A stretch of DNA of 64,000 nucleotides. Origin: JAAYUH01 sp964640995 (lineage in GTDB: Bacteria > Caldisericota > Caldisericia > B22-G15). Both the position numbers and the translations under genes were made by a program. Shown here piece after piece: positions 16,693-26,337 of the stretch (the first letter of the stretch is position 1; each line of letters opens with the position of its first letter). The notes under the pieces are model-generated. The model saw only the letters and a list, made by a program, of their open reading frames with translations. It was not told where the DNA came from and searched no databases. The stretch is from the NCBI GenBank assembly GCA_964640995.1, contig CAZXJJ010000003.1, positions 186,001 to 250,000 on the forward strand, given 5' to 3'.

Positions 16693-17289
16693 ATGGCAAA
16701 TATGGAGCTTATTAAAGAGTTAAGAGAAAAAACTGGTGCAAGTATCTCTTATTGTAAAGAAGCACTTGAGGCAACTCAAGGAGATGTTGAGAAAGCGATA
16801 GAGTATCTTAGAAAAAAGGGACTTGCACAGGCAGAGAAGAAAGCAGGAAGAGAAACAAGACAGGGAATAATTCATTCATATATCCATCTTGGTGGAAGAA
16901 TTGGCGTAATGATAGAACTAAATTGTGAAACAGATTTTGTTGCAAGAACAGAAGATTTTAAAAAACTTGCAAATGAACTCTGTCTTCAAATTGCCTTTGA
17001 TTCGCCAAAATATATTTCAAGAGAAGATATACCACAAGGGATAATTGAAAAGGAAAAAGAAATTATAAGAGAGCAACTTAAAGATATGAATAAACCATCT
17101 CAAGTTATTGAAAAAATAGTTGAGGGAAAACTTGAAGATTTTTATAAAAGAGTTTGTCTTCTAGAACTTCCTTATATAAGAGATGATAAAAGAAAAGTAA
17201 TTGATATTGTAAAAGATTCAATTGCTAAACTTGGAGAAAATATAACAATAAAAAGGTTTGTAAGATTTGAGGTTGGTGAAAAAGAATAG
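16693..17289 (+). CDS. tsf: Elongation factor Ts
   Basis: 198 residues, the short form of EF-Ts found in thermophiles and many Gram-positive lineages. The UBA-like N-terminus reads LIKELREKTGASISYCKEALEATQGDVEKAIEYLRKKG, and the core carries IHLGGRIGVMIELNCETDFVART, the TDFVA loop that ejects GDP from EF-Tu. It starts 3 bp after rpsB behind GGAGG and runs into pyrH with no gap. Confidence 0.97.
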   Translation: MANMELIKELREKTGASISYCKEALEATQGDVEKAIEYLRKKGLAQAEKKAGRETRQGIIHSYIHLGGRIGVMIELNCETDFVARTEDFKKLANELCLQIAFDSPKYISREDIPQGIIEKEKEIIREQLKDMNKPSQVIEKIVEGKLEDFYKRVCLLELPYIRDDKRKVIDIVKDSIAKLGENITIKRFVRFEVGEKE

Positions 17290-18003
17290 ATGGAATATAA
17301 GCGAATACTCTTAAAAATTTCAGGTGAGGCTTTAAAAGGAAATAAAGAAGAAGAAGAAGAGTATGATATAGATTTTATTAAGGACCTCTGTCTCCAAATT
17401 AAAAAAGTCAAGGAGATAGGGGTCCAAGTTTCAATTGTTATTGGTGGCGGAAATATCTGGAGAGGAACTCTTGGCGAAAATCTTGGAATAGATAGAGCAA
17501 CATCTGATTATATCGGAATGATTGCAACAATAATGAATGCACTTCTTATTCAATCAATTCTTGAAAAGATGGGTCTTGAGACAAGAGTTCAATCTGCTTT
17601 AACTTTAACTGAAGTTTGTGAACCATATATAAGAAGAAGAGCAGTAAGACATCTTGAAAAAGGAAGAATTGTAATTTTTGCAGCAGGAACTGGAAACCCT
17701 TATTTTACAACAGATACAGCAGCAGCACTTAGAGCATCAGAGATTGGGGCAGATGTTATTTTGAAAGGAACAAGTGTTGATGGAGTATACTCTTCAGATC
17801 CAAAAATAGACAAAGATGCAAAACTATTTAAATCTATAACATATACAGAATTTTTAATAAAAAATTTGAGAGCGCTCGACCCAACAGCAATATCTCTTTC
17901 AAGAGAAACAAATATTCCAGTTATAGTTTTTAATATTAAGAAAAAAGATGGTATTATTAAAGCAATATTAGGAGAGGAAGGAACAGTTATAAAGGGAGGA
18001 TAA
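17290..18003 (+). CDS. pyrH: UMP kinase
   Basis: 237 residues. Phosphorylates UMP to UDP, feeding RNA, DNA and cell-wall precursors. Seen: RILLKISGEALKG, VIGGGNIWRGTLG, DYIGMIATIMNALLIQ, GTGNPYFTTDTAAALRASEIGAD and KGTSVDGVYSSDPKIDKDA, all standard for bacterial hexameric PyrH of the amino-acid kinase fold. ATG directly abuts the tsf stop. The short acidic insert EEEEEYDID near residue 20 is mildly unusual but harmless. Confidence 0.97.
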   Translation: MEYKRILLKISGEALKGNKEEEEEYDIDFIKDLCLQIKKVKEIGVQVSIVIGGGNIWRGTLGENLGIDRATSDYIGMIATIMNALLIQSILEKMGLETRVQSALTLTEVCEPYIRRRAVRHLEKGRIVIFAAGTGNPYFTTDTAAALRASEIGADVILKGTSVDGVYSSDPKIDKDAKLFKSITYTEFLIKNLRALDPTAISLSRETNIPVIVFNIKKKDGIIKAILGEEGTVIKGG

Positions 18004-18005
18004 AT

Positions 18006-18557
18006 ATGAAAGAGATAATTCAAGAAACTGAAGCATTGATGAAAAAGGTTGAAAAAAATTTGCTTGAAGAGTTTTCAAAGATAAGGTTAGGTAAGGCAAA
18101 CCCAGTTATCCTTGAAGAGATAAGAGTTATGTATTTTGGTCAAAAATTACCTTTAAATCAAGTAGCATCAATTAATGTTATAAATCCTCAAACAATTGTA
18201 ATTGAACCATGGGATAAAAACATATTAAGAGACATAGAGAGAGCAATAAATGAGGCAAATTTAGGTCTTAACCCTCAAGTTGAAGGTAATATAATTAAAA
18301 TTTTCTTCCCACCACTTTCTGAAGAGAGAAGACAGGAACTTGTTAAATTTGTAAAAAGGTTAACTGAAGAAAGAAGAGTATCAATCAGAAATATAAGAAG
18401 AGATGCAATTGAAAAAATCAAAAAGAGTGAAAAAGAGAAAAAAATCTCAGAAGATGAATCTCACAGATTACAAGATGAAATTCAAAAATTAACCGATAAA
18501 TATAATGAAATTTTGACAAATCACGAAAAAGCAAAAGAGAAAGATATTTTAAGCTAA
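18006..18557 (+). CDS. frr: Ribosome recycling factor
   Basis: 183 residues. Works with EF-G to split post-termination ribosomes. KIRLGKANPVILEEIRVMYFGQKLPLNQVASI, then WDKNILRDIERAINEANLGLNPQ, FPPLSEERRQELVKFVK and the C-terminal long helix are the family landmarks. Usual RRF residues around the conserved Arg (RxxRRDAIEKIKK) are intact. It begins 2 bp after pyrH with a GGAGG site inside the pyrH end. Confidence 0.97.
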   Translation: MKEIIQETEALMKKVEKNLLEEFSKIRLGKANPVILEEIRVMYFGQKLPLNQVASINVINPQTIVIEPWDKNILRDIERAINEANLGLNPQVEGNIIKIFFPPLSEERRQELVKFVKRLTEERRVSIRNIRRDAIEKIKKSEKEKKISEDESHRLQDEIQKLTDKYNEILTNHEKAKEKDILS

Positions 18558-18566
18558 GGAAGAGAT

Positions 18567-19262
18567 TTGAAAGAAGAATCTTTAATAATTCCTGAATCTG
18601 TTGCCATTATAATGGATGGCAACGGAAGATGGGCACAACAAAGGGGGCTTCCAAGAATATATGGTCATAAAGAAGGAATTAATGCTGTTAAAAGGGCAGT
18701 CACCTATTCCTATAAAAAGGGAATAAAAGTTTTATCTCTTTTTGCATTCTCAACTGAAAATTGGAAAAGACCAAAAGATGAGATTAATTTTTTGATGAAT
18801 CTTTTCAAAGAGGTTATTCAAAAGGAATTTGATGAAATTGTTGAAAAAGGGATAAAGGTTAAATTTTTGTCAAGAAAAGATGAACTTCCAGATTTTGTAA
18901 TAAAAGAGATTGAAAGGATTGAAGAAAACTCTGAAAATTATAACAAGATGACACTTCTTGTTGGCTTAAATTATGGTGGGAGATTTGATATAGTTCAAGC
19001 AGTTAATAAAATAATTGAGAGTGGAATAAAAAAAGTGAATGAAGAAGAATTTTCAAAATTTTTATTAACTTATCCATATAAAGACCCTGACCTTTTGATA
19101 AGAACATCAGGAGAGTTAAGAATTTCAAACTACTATTTATATCAATTATCATACACAGAACTATATTTCACAGAAACTTTTTGGCCTGATTTTGATGAGA
19201 ATGAGTTTGAAAAAGCAATAATTGAATATTCAAGGAGAAAGAGGAGATTTGGGTCAATCTGA
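18567..19262 (+). CDS. uppS: Undecaprenyl diphosphate synthase
   Basis: cis-Prenyltransferase of 231 residues making the C55 lipid carrier for cell-wall sugars. The catalytic motif IIMDGNGRWAQQRGLPRIYGHKEG lies near residues 14-37, SLFAFSTENWKRP near 63, and the end has PDLLIRTSGELRISNYYLYQLSYTELYF. In the usual RISNFLLWQ the region is slightly altered (YYLYQ). Start is TTG 18567 with AAGGAAGAG upstream. It overlaps the open frame of cdsA. Confidence 0.96.
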   Translation: MKEESLIIPESVAIIMDGNGRWAQQRGLPRIYGHKEGINAVKRAVTYSYKKGIKVLSLFAFSTENWKRPKDEINFLMNLFKEVIQKEFDEIVEKGIKVKFLSRKDELPDFVIKEIERIEENSENYNKMTLLVGLNYGGRFDIVQAVNKIIESGIKKVNEEEFSKFLLTYPYKDPDLLIRTSGELRISNYYLYQLSYTELYFTETFWPDFDENEFEKAIIEYSRRKRRFGSI

Positions 19263-20004
19263 ATTAAAAAATAGAATAATTGGAGCAATTTACTTTGGAT
19301 TATCTTTTATTTTTTTTATATACCTTGGGGGAATTTACCTTAAAATATTTTTAATTTTTTTAAGTTTTACCCTTTTTTATGAAGTAAGTTTGTTCTCAAA
19401 TTTAAAAAATAATTTTTTTTATTTTCCATTTCTTTTGCTTCCATATTTTTCAAATTTAGAAATATCTATCTTTATTTTTCTTCTTTTCTCATTTATTATT
19501 TTTGTTGTTTCAAAAAGTGAAATTGAGGATTTTTTAAAAGAAGTTTTATTTCCATTTTCATTTCTAATTCTTTCAACATTCCCATTTTTTTATCTTTTTT
19601 TATTAAGAGAAAATAGAGGAATTTTTAAAACATTCATAATAATAATTTCAATATGGATTTCAGATATTTTTGCATATTTTATAGGAAAGAAATTTGGAAA
19701 AAGAAAAATTATTCCTAAAGTTTCTCCTGGAAAAAGTTTCGAAGGTCTTTTTGGAAGTATTTTATCTCTTTATATATTCTTTATTTGCTTAAATATTTTT
19801 TATAAAAATTTTACAACAAAAGAGATGGTTTTCCTTCCATTGATTATTGTGTTTTTATCTTTTATTGGAGATATTTTTGAATCAACAATAAAAAGGTATT
19901 TTAAAGTCAAAGATTCTGGAAAAATAATTTTAGGTCATGGGGGACTTTTTGATAGAGTCGATAGTTTTATATTTACAATTCCTATTTTATATTTTATATT
20001 ATGA
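19249..20004 (+). CDS. cdsA: Phosphatidate cytidylyltransferase
   Basis: Integral membrane enzyme making CDP-diacylglycerol, with six or more hydrophobic segments. The signature near the C-terminus, RYFKVKDSGKIILGHGGLFDRVDSFIFTIP, matches the CdsA pattern (SxxKRxxxxKDxxxxxPGHGGxxDRxDS), and SDIFAYFIGKKFGKRKIIPKVSPGKSFEG is equally typical. The frame opens at TTG 19222, 41 bp inside uppS; TTG 19249, just after the AGGAGAAAGAGGAG stretch, is my preferred start, though not certain. The stop overlaps dxr by ATGA. Confidence 0.93.
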   Translation: MGQSELKNRIIGAIYFGLSFIFFIYLGGIYLKIFLIFLSFTLFYEVSLFSNLKNNFFYFPFLLLPYFSNLEISIFIFLLFSFIIFVVSKSEIEDFLKEVLFPFSFLILSTFPFFYLFLLRENRGIFKTFIIIISIWISDIFAYFIGKKFGKRKIIPKVSPGKSFEGLFGSILSLYIFFICLNIFYKNFTTKEMVFLPLIIVFLSFIGDIFESTIKRYFKVKDSGKIILGHGGLFDRVDSFIFTIPILYFIL

Positions 20005-21143
20005 AAAAAATTTTCCTTGTTGGTGCGACTGGATCAATTGGCAAAAGCACAATTGATGTAATTAGAAATTTTAAGGATAGATTTAAACTTGAAGGAATAT
20101 CTGCAAATGAAAATTTAAATACTCTTATTGAAATTTATAAAGAGTTTAAGCCAAAATATATTCTAATAAATAATGAAGAGAAAGCAAAAGATTTAAAAGA
20201 GATAACAAATTCAAAAAATTCAGGTCTATTTAAAGAAATTTTTCCTTATGTATTAAAAGATAGTGAAATAGATATAGTATTTTTTGCATCAAGAGGAATT
20301 GATGATATCTTTTGGATTCTTGAAACAATAAAAGCAAACAAAGAACTCTTCATAGCAAATAAAGAATCATTTGTTTCTGCTGGCGAATTAATAATGAAAG
20401 AGATTAGAAAAAGAAATATGAAATTTATACCAATTGATTCAGAACATAATGCAATTTGGGAACTCACTCTTGGAAGATATGAGGATGAAATTGAAAAGTT
20501 AATAATAACTGCATCAGGTGGTCCATTTTTTGATTTAAGAGAAGAAGAACTAAAAAATGTTAAACCAGATGATGCACTTAAACACCCAACATGGAACATG
20601 GGTAAAAAAATAACAATTGATTCTGCAACTCTTTTTAATAAAGGAATGGAAGTTGTTGAAGCAAATTTAACTTTTGATATTCCTTTTGAAAAAATTGAAG
20701 TTTTAATTCATAGAGAAAGTATAATTCATTCAATGGTTGAATTCATAGATGGAGAAGTTTTTGCTCTTCTATATGAACCAGATATGAGATATCCAATACA
20801 GAGGGCACTTCTTTTTCCAGAAAGAGAGAAATCTTCATATAAAAAACTGGATTTTAAAAGAAATCTAACATTTTATGAATTTAAAAAAGAGCGCTTTCCT
20901 TGTTTTGAAGTTATAGTTCAAAGTGGAATTGAAGGTGGAATAAAACCATTTTCGATCATTTATGCAAATGATATGTTGACAGATCTTTTTTTAGAAGAAA
21001 AGATAAGTTTTATTTCAATTGGAAAAATCCTTAAAAAAGTTTATGATAAAATTGAAAGAAGAGAATTTTCTATCTTTATTTTAGAAGATTTAAAAAAAGA
21101 GCTAAAAGAATTTATTTTGAAAGAGGTGAAGAATTGTATATAA
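20001..21143 (+). CDS. dxr: 1-deoxy-D-xylulose 5-phosphate reductoisomerase
   Basis: Second step of the MEP isoprenoid pathway, 380 residues. NADPH-binding FLVGATGSIGKSTIDVI opens the protein; ANKESFVSAGELI, PIDSEHNAIWE (metal-binding Asp and Glu), TASGGPFFDL, HPTWNMGKKITIDSATLFNKGMEVVEA follow in the usual order, along with IHRESIIHSMVEFIDG. ATG overlaps the cdsA stop by 4 bp. With ispG three genes later it marks isoprenoid synthesis as part of this operon. Confidence 0.97.
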   Translation: MKKIFLVGATGSIGKSTIDVIRNFKDRFKLEGISANENLNTLIEIYKEFKPKYILINNEEKAKDLKEITNSKNSGLFKEIFPYVLKDSEIDIVFFASRGIDDIFWILETIKANKELFIANKESFVSAGELIMKEIRKRNMKFIPIDSEHNAIWELTLGRYEDEIEKLIITASGGPFFDLREEELKNVKPDDALKHPTWNMGKKITIDSATLFNKGMEVVEANLTFDIPFEKIEVLIHRESIIHSMVEFIDGEVFALLYEPDMRYPIQRALLFPEREKSSYKKLDFKRNLTFYEFKKERFPCFEVIVQSGIEGGIKPFSIIYANDMLTDLFLEEKISFISIGKILKKVYDKIERREFSIFILEDLKKELKEFILKEVKNCI

Positions 21144-22141
21144 TTTACGCGATAATCGCCTTATCAATTGCAGCAATTGCTCATGAATTTGGTCATTTAC
21201 TAATGGCTAAAAAAGGTGGAATGCAAGTCGAAGAGTTTAGTATTGGTTTTGGTCCAAAAATATTATCTTTTACTAAAAATGAAACACTTTATTCTTTAAG
21301 AATTATTCCATTTCTTGCATATGTGAAAGTTAAAGGAATGGATGATAAATTAAATACTCCTGATGGATATTATAAAAAGCCCCTTAAAAGTAGATTTCTA
21401 ACTATTGTTGGTGGACCTCTTGCAAATATTTTACTTGCCCTTATTATCTTCTTTATTCTATTTTCAACTTTTGGTGATTTTAACAATCTTTCAACAACAA
21501 TATTTTCAGTTCAAGAAAACTCTCCTGCCTATAATGCAGGACTCAAGAGTGGAGATAAAATTTTATTTATAAATGAGGGGGAGATAAAGACATGGGATGA
21601 TGTAAGAAATGAAATTCAAAATAGCAATGGAAATGAGATAAAAATAGTTGTTAAAAGAGGAGAAGAAACTTTAACTTTTTATGTAAAACCAACAAAAGAA
21701 GCAGATAGATGGGTAATTGGAATTGTTAGTGGTTTTGAGAAATTAAATTTTTATGAGGCAATATATTTTTCATTCAAAGAAGTTTTAAGAGTAATGCTTC
21801 TATTTTTATCATCTATAAGATTACTCATAACCGGAAAAGCAACAGGTGGTGTTGTCGGACCTGTTGGAATAGTTCAAGTTGCTTCAAACATAGGAAAATC
21901 TGCTGGAGTTTTTGGAATAATTTGGTTCTCTGCAATATTAAATATTTTACTTGCACTAACAAATCTTCTTCCAATTCCTGCTCTTGATGGAGGAAGAATT
22001 CCATTTCTTCTTTATGAGTGGATAACTAAAAAGAAAGTTCCACCAGAAAAAGAAAATTTAGTTCATCTGATTGGTTTCATATTTTTACTTGGACTTCTCT
22101 TTCTTGTGACATTTTTTGATATTTTAAGATGGATAAAATAA
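21134..22141 (+). CDS. rseP: Site-2 membrane protease RseP
   Basis: Intramembrane zinc metalloprotease, 335 residues. HEFGH motif in AIAHEFGHLLMAKKGG near residue 17-21, FGPKI following, PDZ domain about 110-185 (ENSPAYNAGLKSGDKILFINEG), and the second metal site LLPIPALDGGRIPFLLYE near 280. Family members cut anti-sigma factors or signal-peptide remnants in the membrane. Start is TTG 21134, overlapping dxr by 10 bp. Confidence 0.96.
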   Translation: MYIIYAIIALSIAAIAHEFGHLLMAKKGGMQVEEFSIGFGPKILSFTKNETLYSLRIIPFLAYVKVKGMDDKLNTPDGYYKKPLKSRFLTIVGGPLANILLALIIFFILFSTFGDFNNLSTTIFSVQENSPAYNAGLKSGDKILFINEGEIKTWDDVRNEIQNSNGNEIKIVVKRGEETLTFYVKPTKEADRWVIGIVSGFEKLNFYEAIYFSFKEVLRVMLLFLSSIRLLITGKATGGVVGPVGIVQVASNIGKSAGVFGIIWFSAILNILLALTNLLPIPALDGGRIPFLLYEWITKKKVPPEKENLVHLIGFIFLLGLLFLVTFFDILRWIK

Positions 22142-23169
22142 AAAGGTCTTTTTATATTGGGGATAAAAAAATAGGGGATGTTAATATTCTTCTTCAAGGA
22201 ATGATAAAGGGGGATTTGAAAAATTTTGAAAAGATTAAAAAAGAAATAGATAAAATGATAGACGAAGGTGCTGATTTAATTAGAGTCGCAGTTCCAGATA
22301 AAAAAAGTATTGATTTTGTTGAAAAAGTTGTTAAATATTCGAGAGTTCCTATAATTGCTGATATCCATTTTAATCCTGAGCTTGCGCTTCTTTCAATGGA
22401 GATAGGAGTTAAAAAAATAAGATTAAATCCATCAAACATAAGAGAGAGGAAAGACATTGAAAAAATTGTTCTTGAAGCAAAGAGAAGGGGAATTCCAATT
22501 AGAGTTGGTGGAAATGTTGGTTCTTTAGTTTATGAAAAAAAGGAAGGAGAAAGGATAAAACTTCTTATTGATGCAATTGAAAGAGAAGTAAAAATTTTAG
22601 AAGAACTAAATTTTTTTGACATAGTTGTTTCTGCAAAGAGTGATGATCCAATTGAGACAATAAAAATTAATGAAATTTTATATGAGAAATTTAATTATCC
22701 AATTCACATTGGAGTTACAGCAACTGGAAGTGATGAAGATGGAATTATAAAATCAACAATTGGAATATCAAATCTTCTTTTAAAAGGAATAGGAGATACA
22801 ATAAGAGTTTCCCTCTCAAACGAATCTTATTATGAAGTTCTTATCGGAAGAAAAATTTTAGAATCCCTCTCTTTAAGAAAAAGAAATAGAATTGAAATTA
22901 TATCTTGTCCGAAATGTTCAAGATGTAATAAAAATTTTGAAAAAGTTTTAAAAGAAGTAAAGAAAAATTTTTCTAATTTAAAAGTTCCACTGAAAATTGC
23001 AGTTATGGGTTGTGAAGTTAATGCAATTGGTGAATCGCAAAATGCAGATATTGGAATTGCAATGACAAGAGGAAAAATTTTATTTTTCAAAAATGGTAAA
23101 ATGATAACAACTATTGAAGAATCTGAAATTATACCTTTTTTGAAAAAAGAGTTATTAAAAAAGGAGTGA
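22129..23169 (+). CDS. ispG: (E)-4-hydroxy-3-methylbut-2-enyl-diphosphate synthase
   Basis: Iron-sulfur enzyme of the MEP pathway, 346 residues. TIM-barrel part carries RVAVPDKKSIDFVEKV, IADIHFNPELAL and KIRLNPSNI; the C-terminal [4Fe-4S] domain has SCPKCSRC and AVMGCEVNAIGES, supplying the cluster cysteines. It overlaps rseP by 13 bp. Length is that of the compact bacterial form without the extra domain found in plants and Chlamydia. Confidence 0.96.
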   Translation: MDKIKRSFYIGDKKIGDVNILLQGMIKGDLKNFEKIKKEIDKMIDEGADLIRVAVPDKKSIDFVEKVVKYSRVPIIADIHFNPELALLSMEIGVKKIRLNPSNIRERKDIEKIVLEAKRRGIPIRVGGNVGSLVYEKKEGERIKLLIDAIEREVKILEELNFFDIVVSAKSDDPIETIKINEILYEKFNYPIHIGVTATGSDEDGIIKSTIGISNLLLKGIGDTIRVSLSNESYYEVLIGRKILESLSLRKRNRIEIISCPKCSRCNKNFEKVLKEVKKNFSNLKVPLKIAVMGCEVNAIGESQNADIGIAMTRGKILFFKNGKMITTIEESEIIPFLKKELLKKE

Positions 23170-23173
23170 GGTT

Positions 23174-24871
23174 ATGTATATAAGTAAAATGTTTATTCCA
23201 ATACAAAGAGAAGATCCAAAAGATGCTGAGGTGGTTAGTCATAAATTAATGATAAAGGCAGGGCTTATAAGACAAATTAGTTCAGGAATTTATGCTTTTT
23301 TACCGATTGGATTTAGAGTTTTAAAAAAAGTTGAGAATATAATAAGAGAAGAGATGAATAAAATTGGAGCACAGGAAGTTTTTCTTCCAGCACTTTTACC
23401 AAGAGAACCTTGGGATCAAACAGGAAGATGGGATATTTATGGAGATGAACTATTTAGATTAAAAGATAGAAGGGGGAGGGATTTTTGTCTTGGTCCAACT
23501 CATGAAGAGATAATAACTATGATTTTAAGAAATACAGTTAGATCTTATAAAAATCTTCCACAACTCCTTTATCAAATTCAGACAAAATTTAGAGATGAAA
23601 TTAGACCAAGATTTGGAATTATGAGAAGTAGAGAATTTTTAATGAAAGATCTCTACTCATTTGATGCATCATGGGATTCTTTATTTGAAACATACAATAA
23701 GGTTTTTGAAGCATACAAAAAAATTTTTGATAGAGTTAAATTAAATTATTACACAGTCGAAGCAGATTCTGGTGCAATTGGTGGAAAGATATCTCATGAA
23801 TTTGTTGCTGAATCTGTAGTGGGTGAATGTGAGTTTGTGGTATGTCCAAATTGTGGTTATGCAGCAAACATTGAAGCAGCAAAAAGTGGTGAGATTGAAG
23901 AGAAAAACTATGAGGAAGAACCCCTTGAACTTGTTTATACTCCAAATATGAAAAGAGTTGATGAGGTTAGTAAATTTTTAAATTTAAGTGAAGATAGATT
24001 AATTAAAGCAATACTTTATATGATTGATGAAAAACCTGTTTTAGTATTAATAAGAGGTGATGATGAAATAAATGAAGTTAAACTAAAAAACTTTTACAAT
24101 GCAAAATCTCTTCGTCTAGCAGATGAGAGTGAAATTGAAAAATATACCTCATCCCCTCTTGGATTTTCTGGTCCAATTGGCTTTAATGGTGAAATTATTG
24201 CTGATTTAAGAGTAAAATATGTTAAAAATGGAGCATGTGGTGGTAATAAAAAAGATTATCACTATATTCATGTGTCATACCCAAGAGATTTTAAAGTGAG
24301 TGAGTTCGCTGATTTAAGAAAAGTAAGAGATGGTGACCCTTGTCCAAAATGTGGTGAAAAACTGATTAAGAAAGTTGGAATTGAACTTGGACATACTTTT
24401 CAACTTGGAACAAAATATTCAGAATCAATGAAAGCATATTTTCAAGATGAAAATGGTGAATTAAAACCATTTATAATGGGATGTTATGGAATAGGGCTTG
24501 GAAGAATAATTGCAGCAACAATCGAACAATATTCTGATAATAAAGGAATTGTTTGGACAAATGTTATTGCACCATACCACATAATTTTTATTCCAGTATC
24601 ACAAAATGAAGAGACCTTTAAAGAGGCAGAAAATTTTTACAAGGAACTTGTAAATGAGGGTTTTGAGGTTATTTTTGAAGATAGAGACCTTTCACCAGGA
24701 GAAAAATTTAAAGATGCAGACATGCTTGGAATTCCATATAAAGTTATTTTTGGAAAAATTTTTGAAAATGAGGGTTTAATTGAAATTAAAAGAAGATTTG
24801 ATGGTAAAATTTTTAAAATAAAAAAAGAGGAGTTAATAGATTTTTTAAGAAAAGAAATATATGATAGTTAG
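23174..24871 (+). CDS. proS: Prolyl-tRNA synthetase
   Basis: Class II synthetase, bacterial type, 565 residues. Motif 1 KVENIIREEMNKIGAQEVFLPALLP, TRWDIYGDELFRLKDRRGRDFCLGPTHEE with motif 2 FRDEIRPRFGIMRSREFLMKDLYSF, the YbaK-like editing insertion about residues 225-400, and motif 3 MGCYGIGLGRIIAA. Anticodon-binding domain from about 470. Cys pairs in the insertion (CPNCGY, CPKCGE) are seen. GGAGTGAGG precedes ATG 23174. It ends the canonical ribosome/isoprenoid operon. Confidence 0.97.
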   Translation: MYISKMFIPIQREDPKDAEVVSHKLMIKAGLIRQISSGIYAFLPIGFRVLKKVENIIREEMNKIGAQEVFLPALLPREPWDQTGRWDIYGDELFRLKDRRGRDFCLGPTHEEIITMILRNTVRSYKNLPQLLYQIQTKFRDEIRPRFGIMRSREFLMKDLYSFDASWDSLFETYNKVFEAYKKIFDRVKLNYYTVEADSGAIGGKISHEFVAESVVGECEFVVCPNCGYAANIEAAKSGEIEEKNYEEEPLELVYTPNMKRVDEVSKFLNLSEDRLIKAILYMIDEKPVLVLIRGDDEINEVKLKNFYNAKSLRLADESEIEKYTSSPLGFSGPIGFNGEIIADLRVKYVKNGACGGNKKDYHYIHVSYPRDFKVSEFADLRKVRDGDPCPKCGEKLIKKVGIELGHTFQLGTKYSESMKAYFQDENGELKPFIMGCYGIGLGRIIAATIEQYSDNKGIVWTNVIAPYHIIFIPVSQNEETFKEAENFYKELVNEGFEVIFEDRDLSPGEKFKDADMLGIPYKVIFGKIFENEGLIEIKRRFDGKIFKIKKEELIDFLRKEIYDS

Positions 24872-25523
24872 TTTAATAATTCCTGCTTATAATGAAGAAA
24901 AAACTGTTGGAGATGTAATTAAAGTTGGAATTGAAAATCCATTTGTTGATGAAATAATTGTTGTTAATGATGGCTCAACTGATAAAACAGGTATTATTGC
25001 TAAAAAAATCGGGGTTAAACTTATAGATCTAAAAGAAAATAAAGGAAAGGGTTATGCTTTATATGAAGGGGTGAAAGAAAGTATTGGTGATATACTTTTA
25101 TTTCTTGATGCAGATTTAATAGGATTAAAATCCCATCACATAACAGAACTCCTAAGACCAATCATTGAAGGAGAGTATCTAACAACTTGCGGAATTTTTG
25201 AGAAGGGGCGATTTGCAACAGATATATCACATAAATTAACACCTTTTTTATCAGGTCAAAGAGGAATGGTAAGGGCTTTGTGGGAAAATTTTAAATATGA
25301 CCCAGAAGTAAGATATGGTTTTGAAATTCTTTTGTCAGATTATTTTTGGAGAAATAAAATAAAAGTTAAATATGTTGTACTTGAGGGTGTTACACAACTT
25401 ATGAAAGAGGAAAAAATAGGATTAAAAGAGGGTAGAAAATTTAGATTTCAAATGTATAAAGATATTGCAAAAACTCTTTTAAAAATAGCAAAAGATAAAT
25501 TTTTAGAAACAAAGGAGGAATAA
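24861..25523 (+). CDS. Family 2 glycosyltransferase
   Basis: 220-residue GT-A fold enzyme. VSLIIPAYNEEKTVGDVI opens it, with IIVVNDGSTDKTG for nucleotide-sugar binding and the DxD-like FLDADLIGL for metal near residue 75. The later part (GRFATDISHKLTPFLSGQRGMVRALW) is found in cytoplasmic GT2 proteins of the glucosyl-3-phosphoglycerate-synthase-like group. No membrane segment is seen. It overlaps the proS end by 11 bp and is followed 1 bp later by a cupin. Acceptor unknown. Confidence 0.85.
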   Translation: MIVSLIIPAYNEEKTVGDVIKVGIENPFVDEIIVVNDGSTDKTGIIAKKIGVKLIDLKENKGKGYALYEGVKESIGDILLFLDADLIGLKSHHITELLRPIIEGEYLTTCGIFEKGRFATDISHKLTPFLSGQRGMVRALWENFKYDPEVRYGFEILLSDYFWRNKIKVKYVVLEGVTQLMKEEKIGLKEGRKFRFQMYKDIAKTLLKIAKDKFLETKEE

Positions 25524-25524
25524 A

Positions 25525-25860
25525 ATGGAAAAGGTTGTAAAAAATTACATTGAGGTTCCAGAAGAAATTGTTGAAATGCAAGGAGCAAAAAATGCATTTA
25601 TTAGATGGTTAATCAAAGGACCAAATTTTCATCTTAGATACTTTAGAATTGAAAAGGGTGGGAATTCACCAAGACACTCTCACAATTATGAGCATCAAAT
25701 ATTTGTATTGAAGGGCGATGGAAAAGTTTTTATAGATGGTGAAGAGTTTTATATCTCTGATAACTTTTTCGTATATGTACCTCCAAATAAAGAACACCAA
25801 ATTATTAATGAAGGTGAAAGAGATTTTGAATTTCTCTGTATAATTCCTAATATAAAATAA
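25525..25860 (+). CDS. Small cupin-domain protein
   Basis: A 111-residue single cupin barrel. Motif 1 reads SPRHSHNYEHQIFVLKGDGKVFIDG, giving the H-x-H...E metal ligands, and motif 2 YVPPNKEHQIINEG gives the last His. Such stand-alone cupins bind a divalent metal and act as isomerases, dioxygenases or sugar-ligand proteins. It follows the glycosyltransferase with a strong AAGGAGG site, so a link to sugar metabolism is possible. Its stop lies 1 bp from that of the convergent OsmC gene. Confidence 0.85.
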   Translation: MEKVVKNYIEVPEEIVEMQGAKNAFIRWLIKGPNFHLRYFRIEKGGNSPRHSHNYEHQIFVLKGDGKVFIDGEEFYISDNFFVYVPPNKEHQIINEGERDFEFLCIIPNIK

Positions 25861-25861
25861 T

Positions 25862-26296
25862 CTATTTTAAAACAATTTCAACTGGTGTCAAATTTCTTAT
25901 ATTATCTGAAATTGGACATCTATCTTCAACTTTTTTAAGAAGTTCTTGAAGTTTCTCTTTTGATTCATTTGATTTAATTTCAACTTCAACAACTATTTTT
26001 TTATAACCTGCTCTTTCTGAAAAATCTTTTCCCATAAATCTTAAAGGATTAATTTCACCTTTTAAATTAATCTTTATATCATCGATTTTTAAATTCATTT
26101 CTTTTGAAATAACTTGAATAACTATTCCCAGGCAACCACCAAGAGCAAAAAGTAAATATTCAACAGGATTTGGACCCAAGTTTTTTCCACCTAAATTTTC
26201 TGGCTCATCTATCATTAAAGAAAATTCTCTTGCTTTTGCTTCAAAAGTTAAATCTTCTTTTAATTCAACATTTACTTCAAATGTTATATCTCTCAT
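25862..26296 (-). CDS. OsmC/YhfA-family thiol peroxidase-like protein
   Basis: 144 residues. The two redox cysteines of the family are present: GGCLGIVIQVISKEM (about residue 54) and VEDRCPISDNI (about 127). The N-terminal EVNVELKEDLTFEAKA and DEPENLGGKNLGPNPVEYLLFALGGC are typical. OsmC and Ohr proteins reduce organic peroxides; this YhfA-like subgroup is less well characterised. A clear AGGAGG precedes ATG. Confidence 0.88.
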   Translation of the reverse strand: MRDITFEVNVELKEDLTFEAKAREFSLMIDEPENLGGKNLGPNPVEYLLFALGGCLGIVIQVISKEMNLKIDDIKINLKGEINPLRFMGKDFSERAGYKKIVVEVEIKSNESKEKLQELLKKVEDRCPISDNIRNLTPVEIVLK

Positions 26297-26337
26297 ATTA
26301 ACCTCCTAAATTAATAATAACATAATTGAAAAATTTT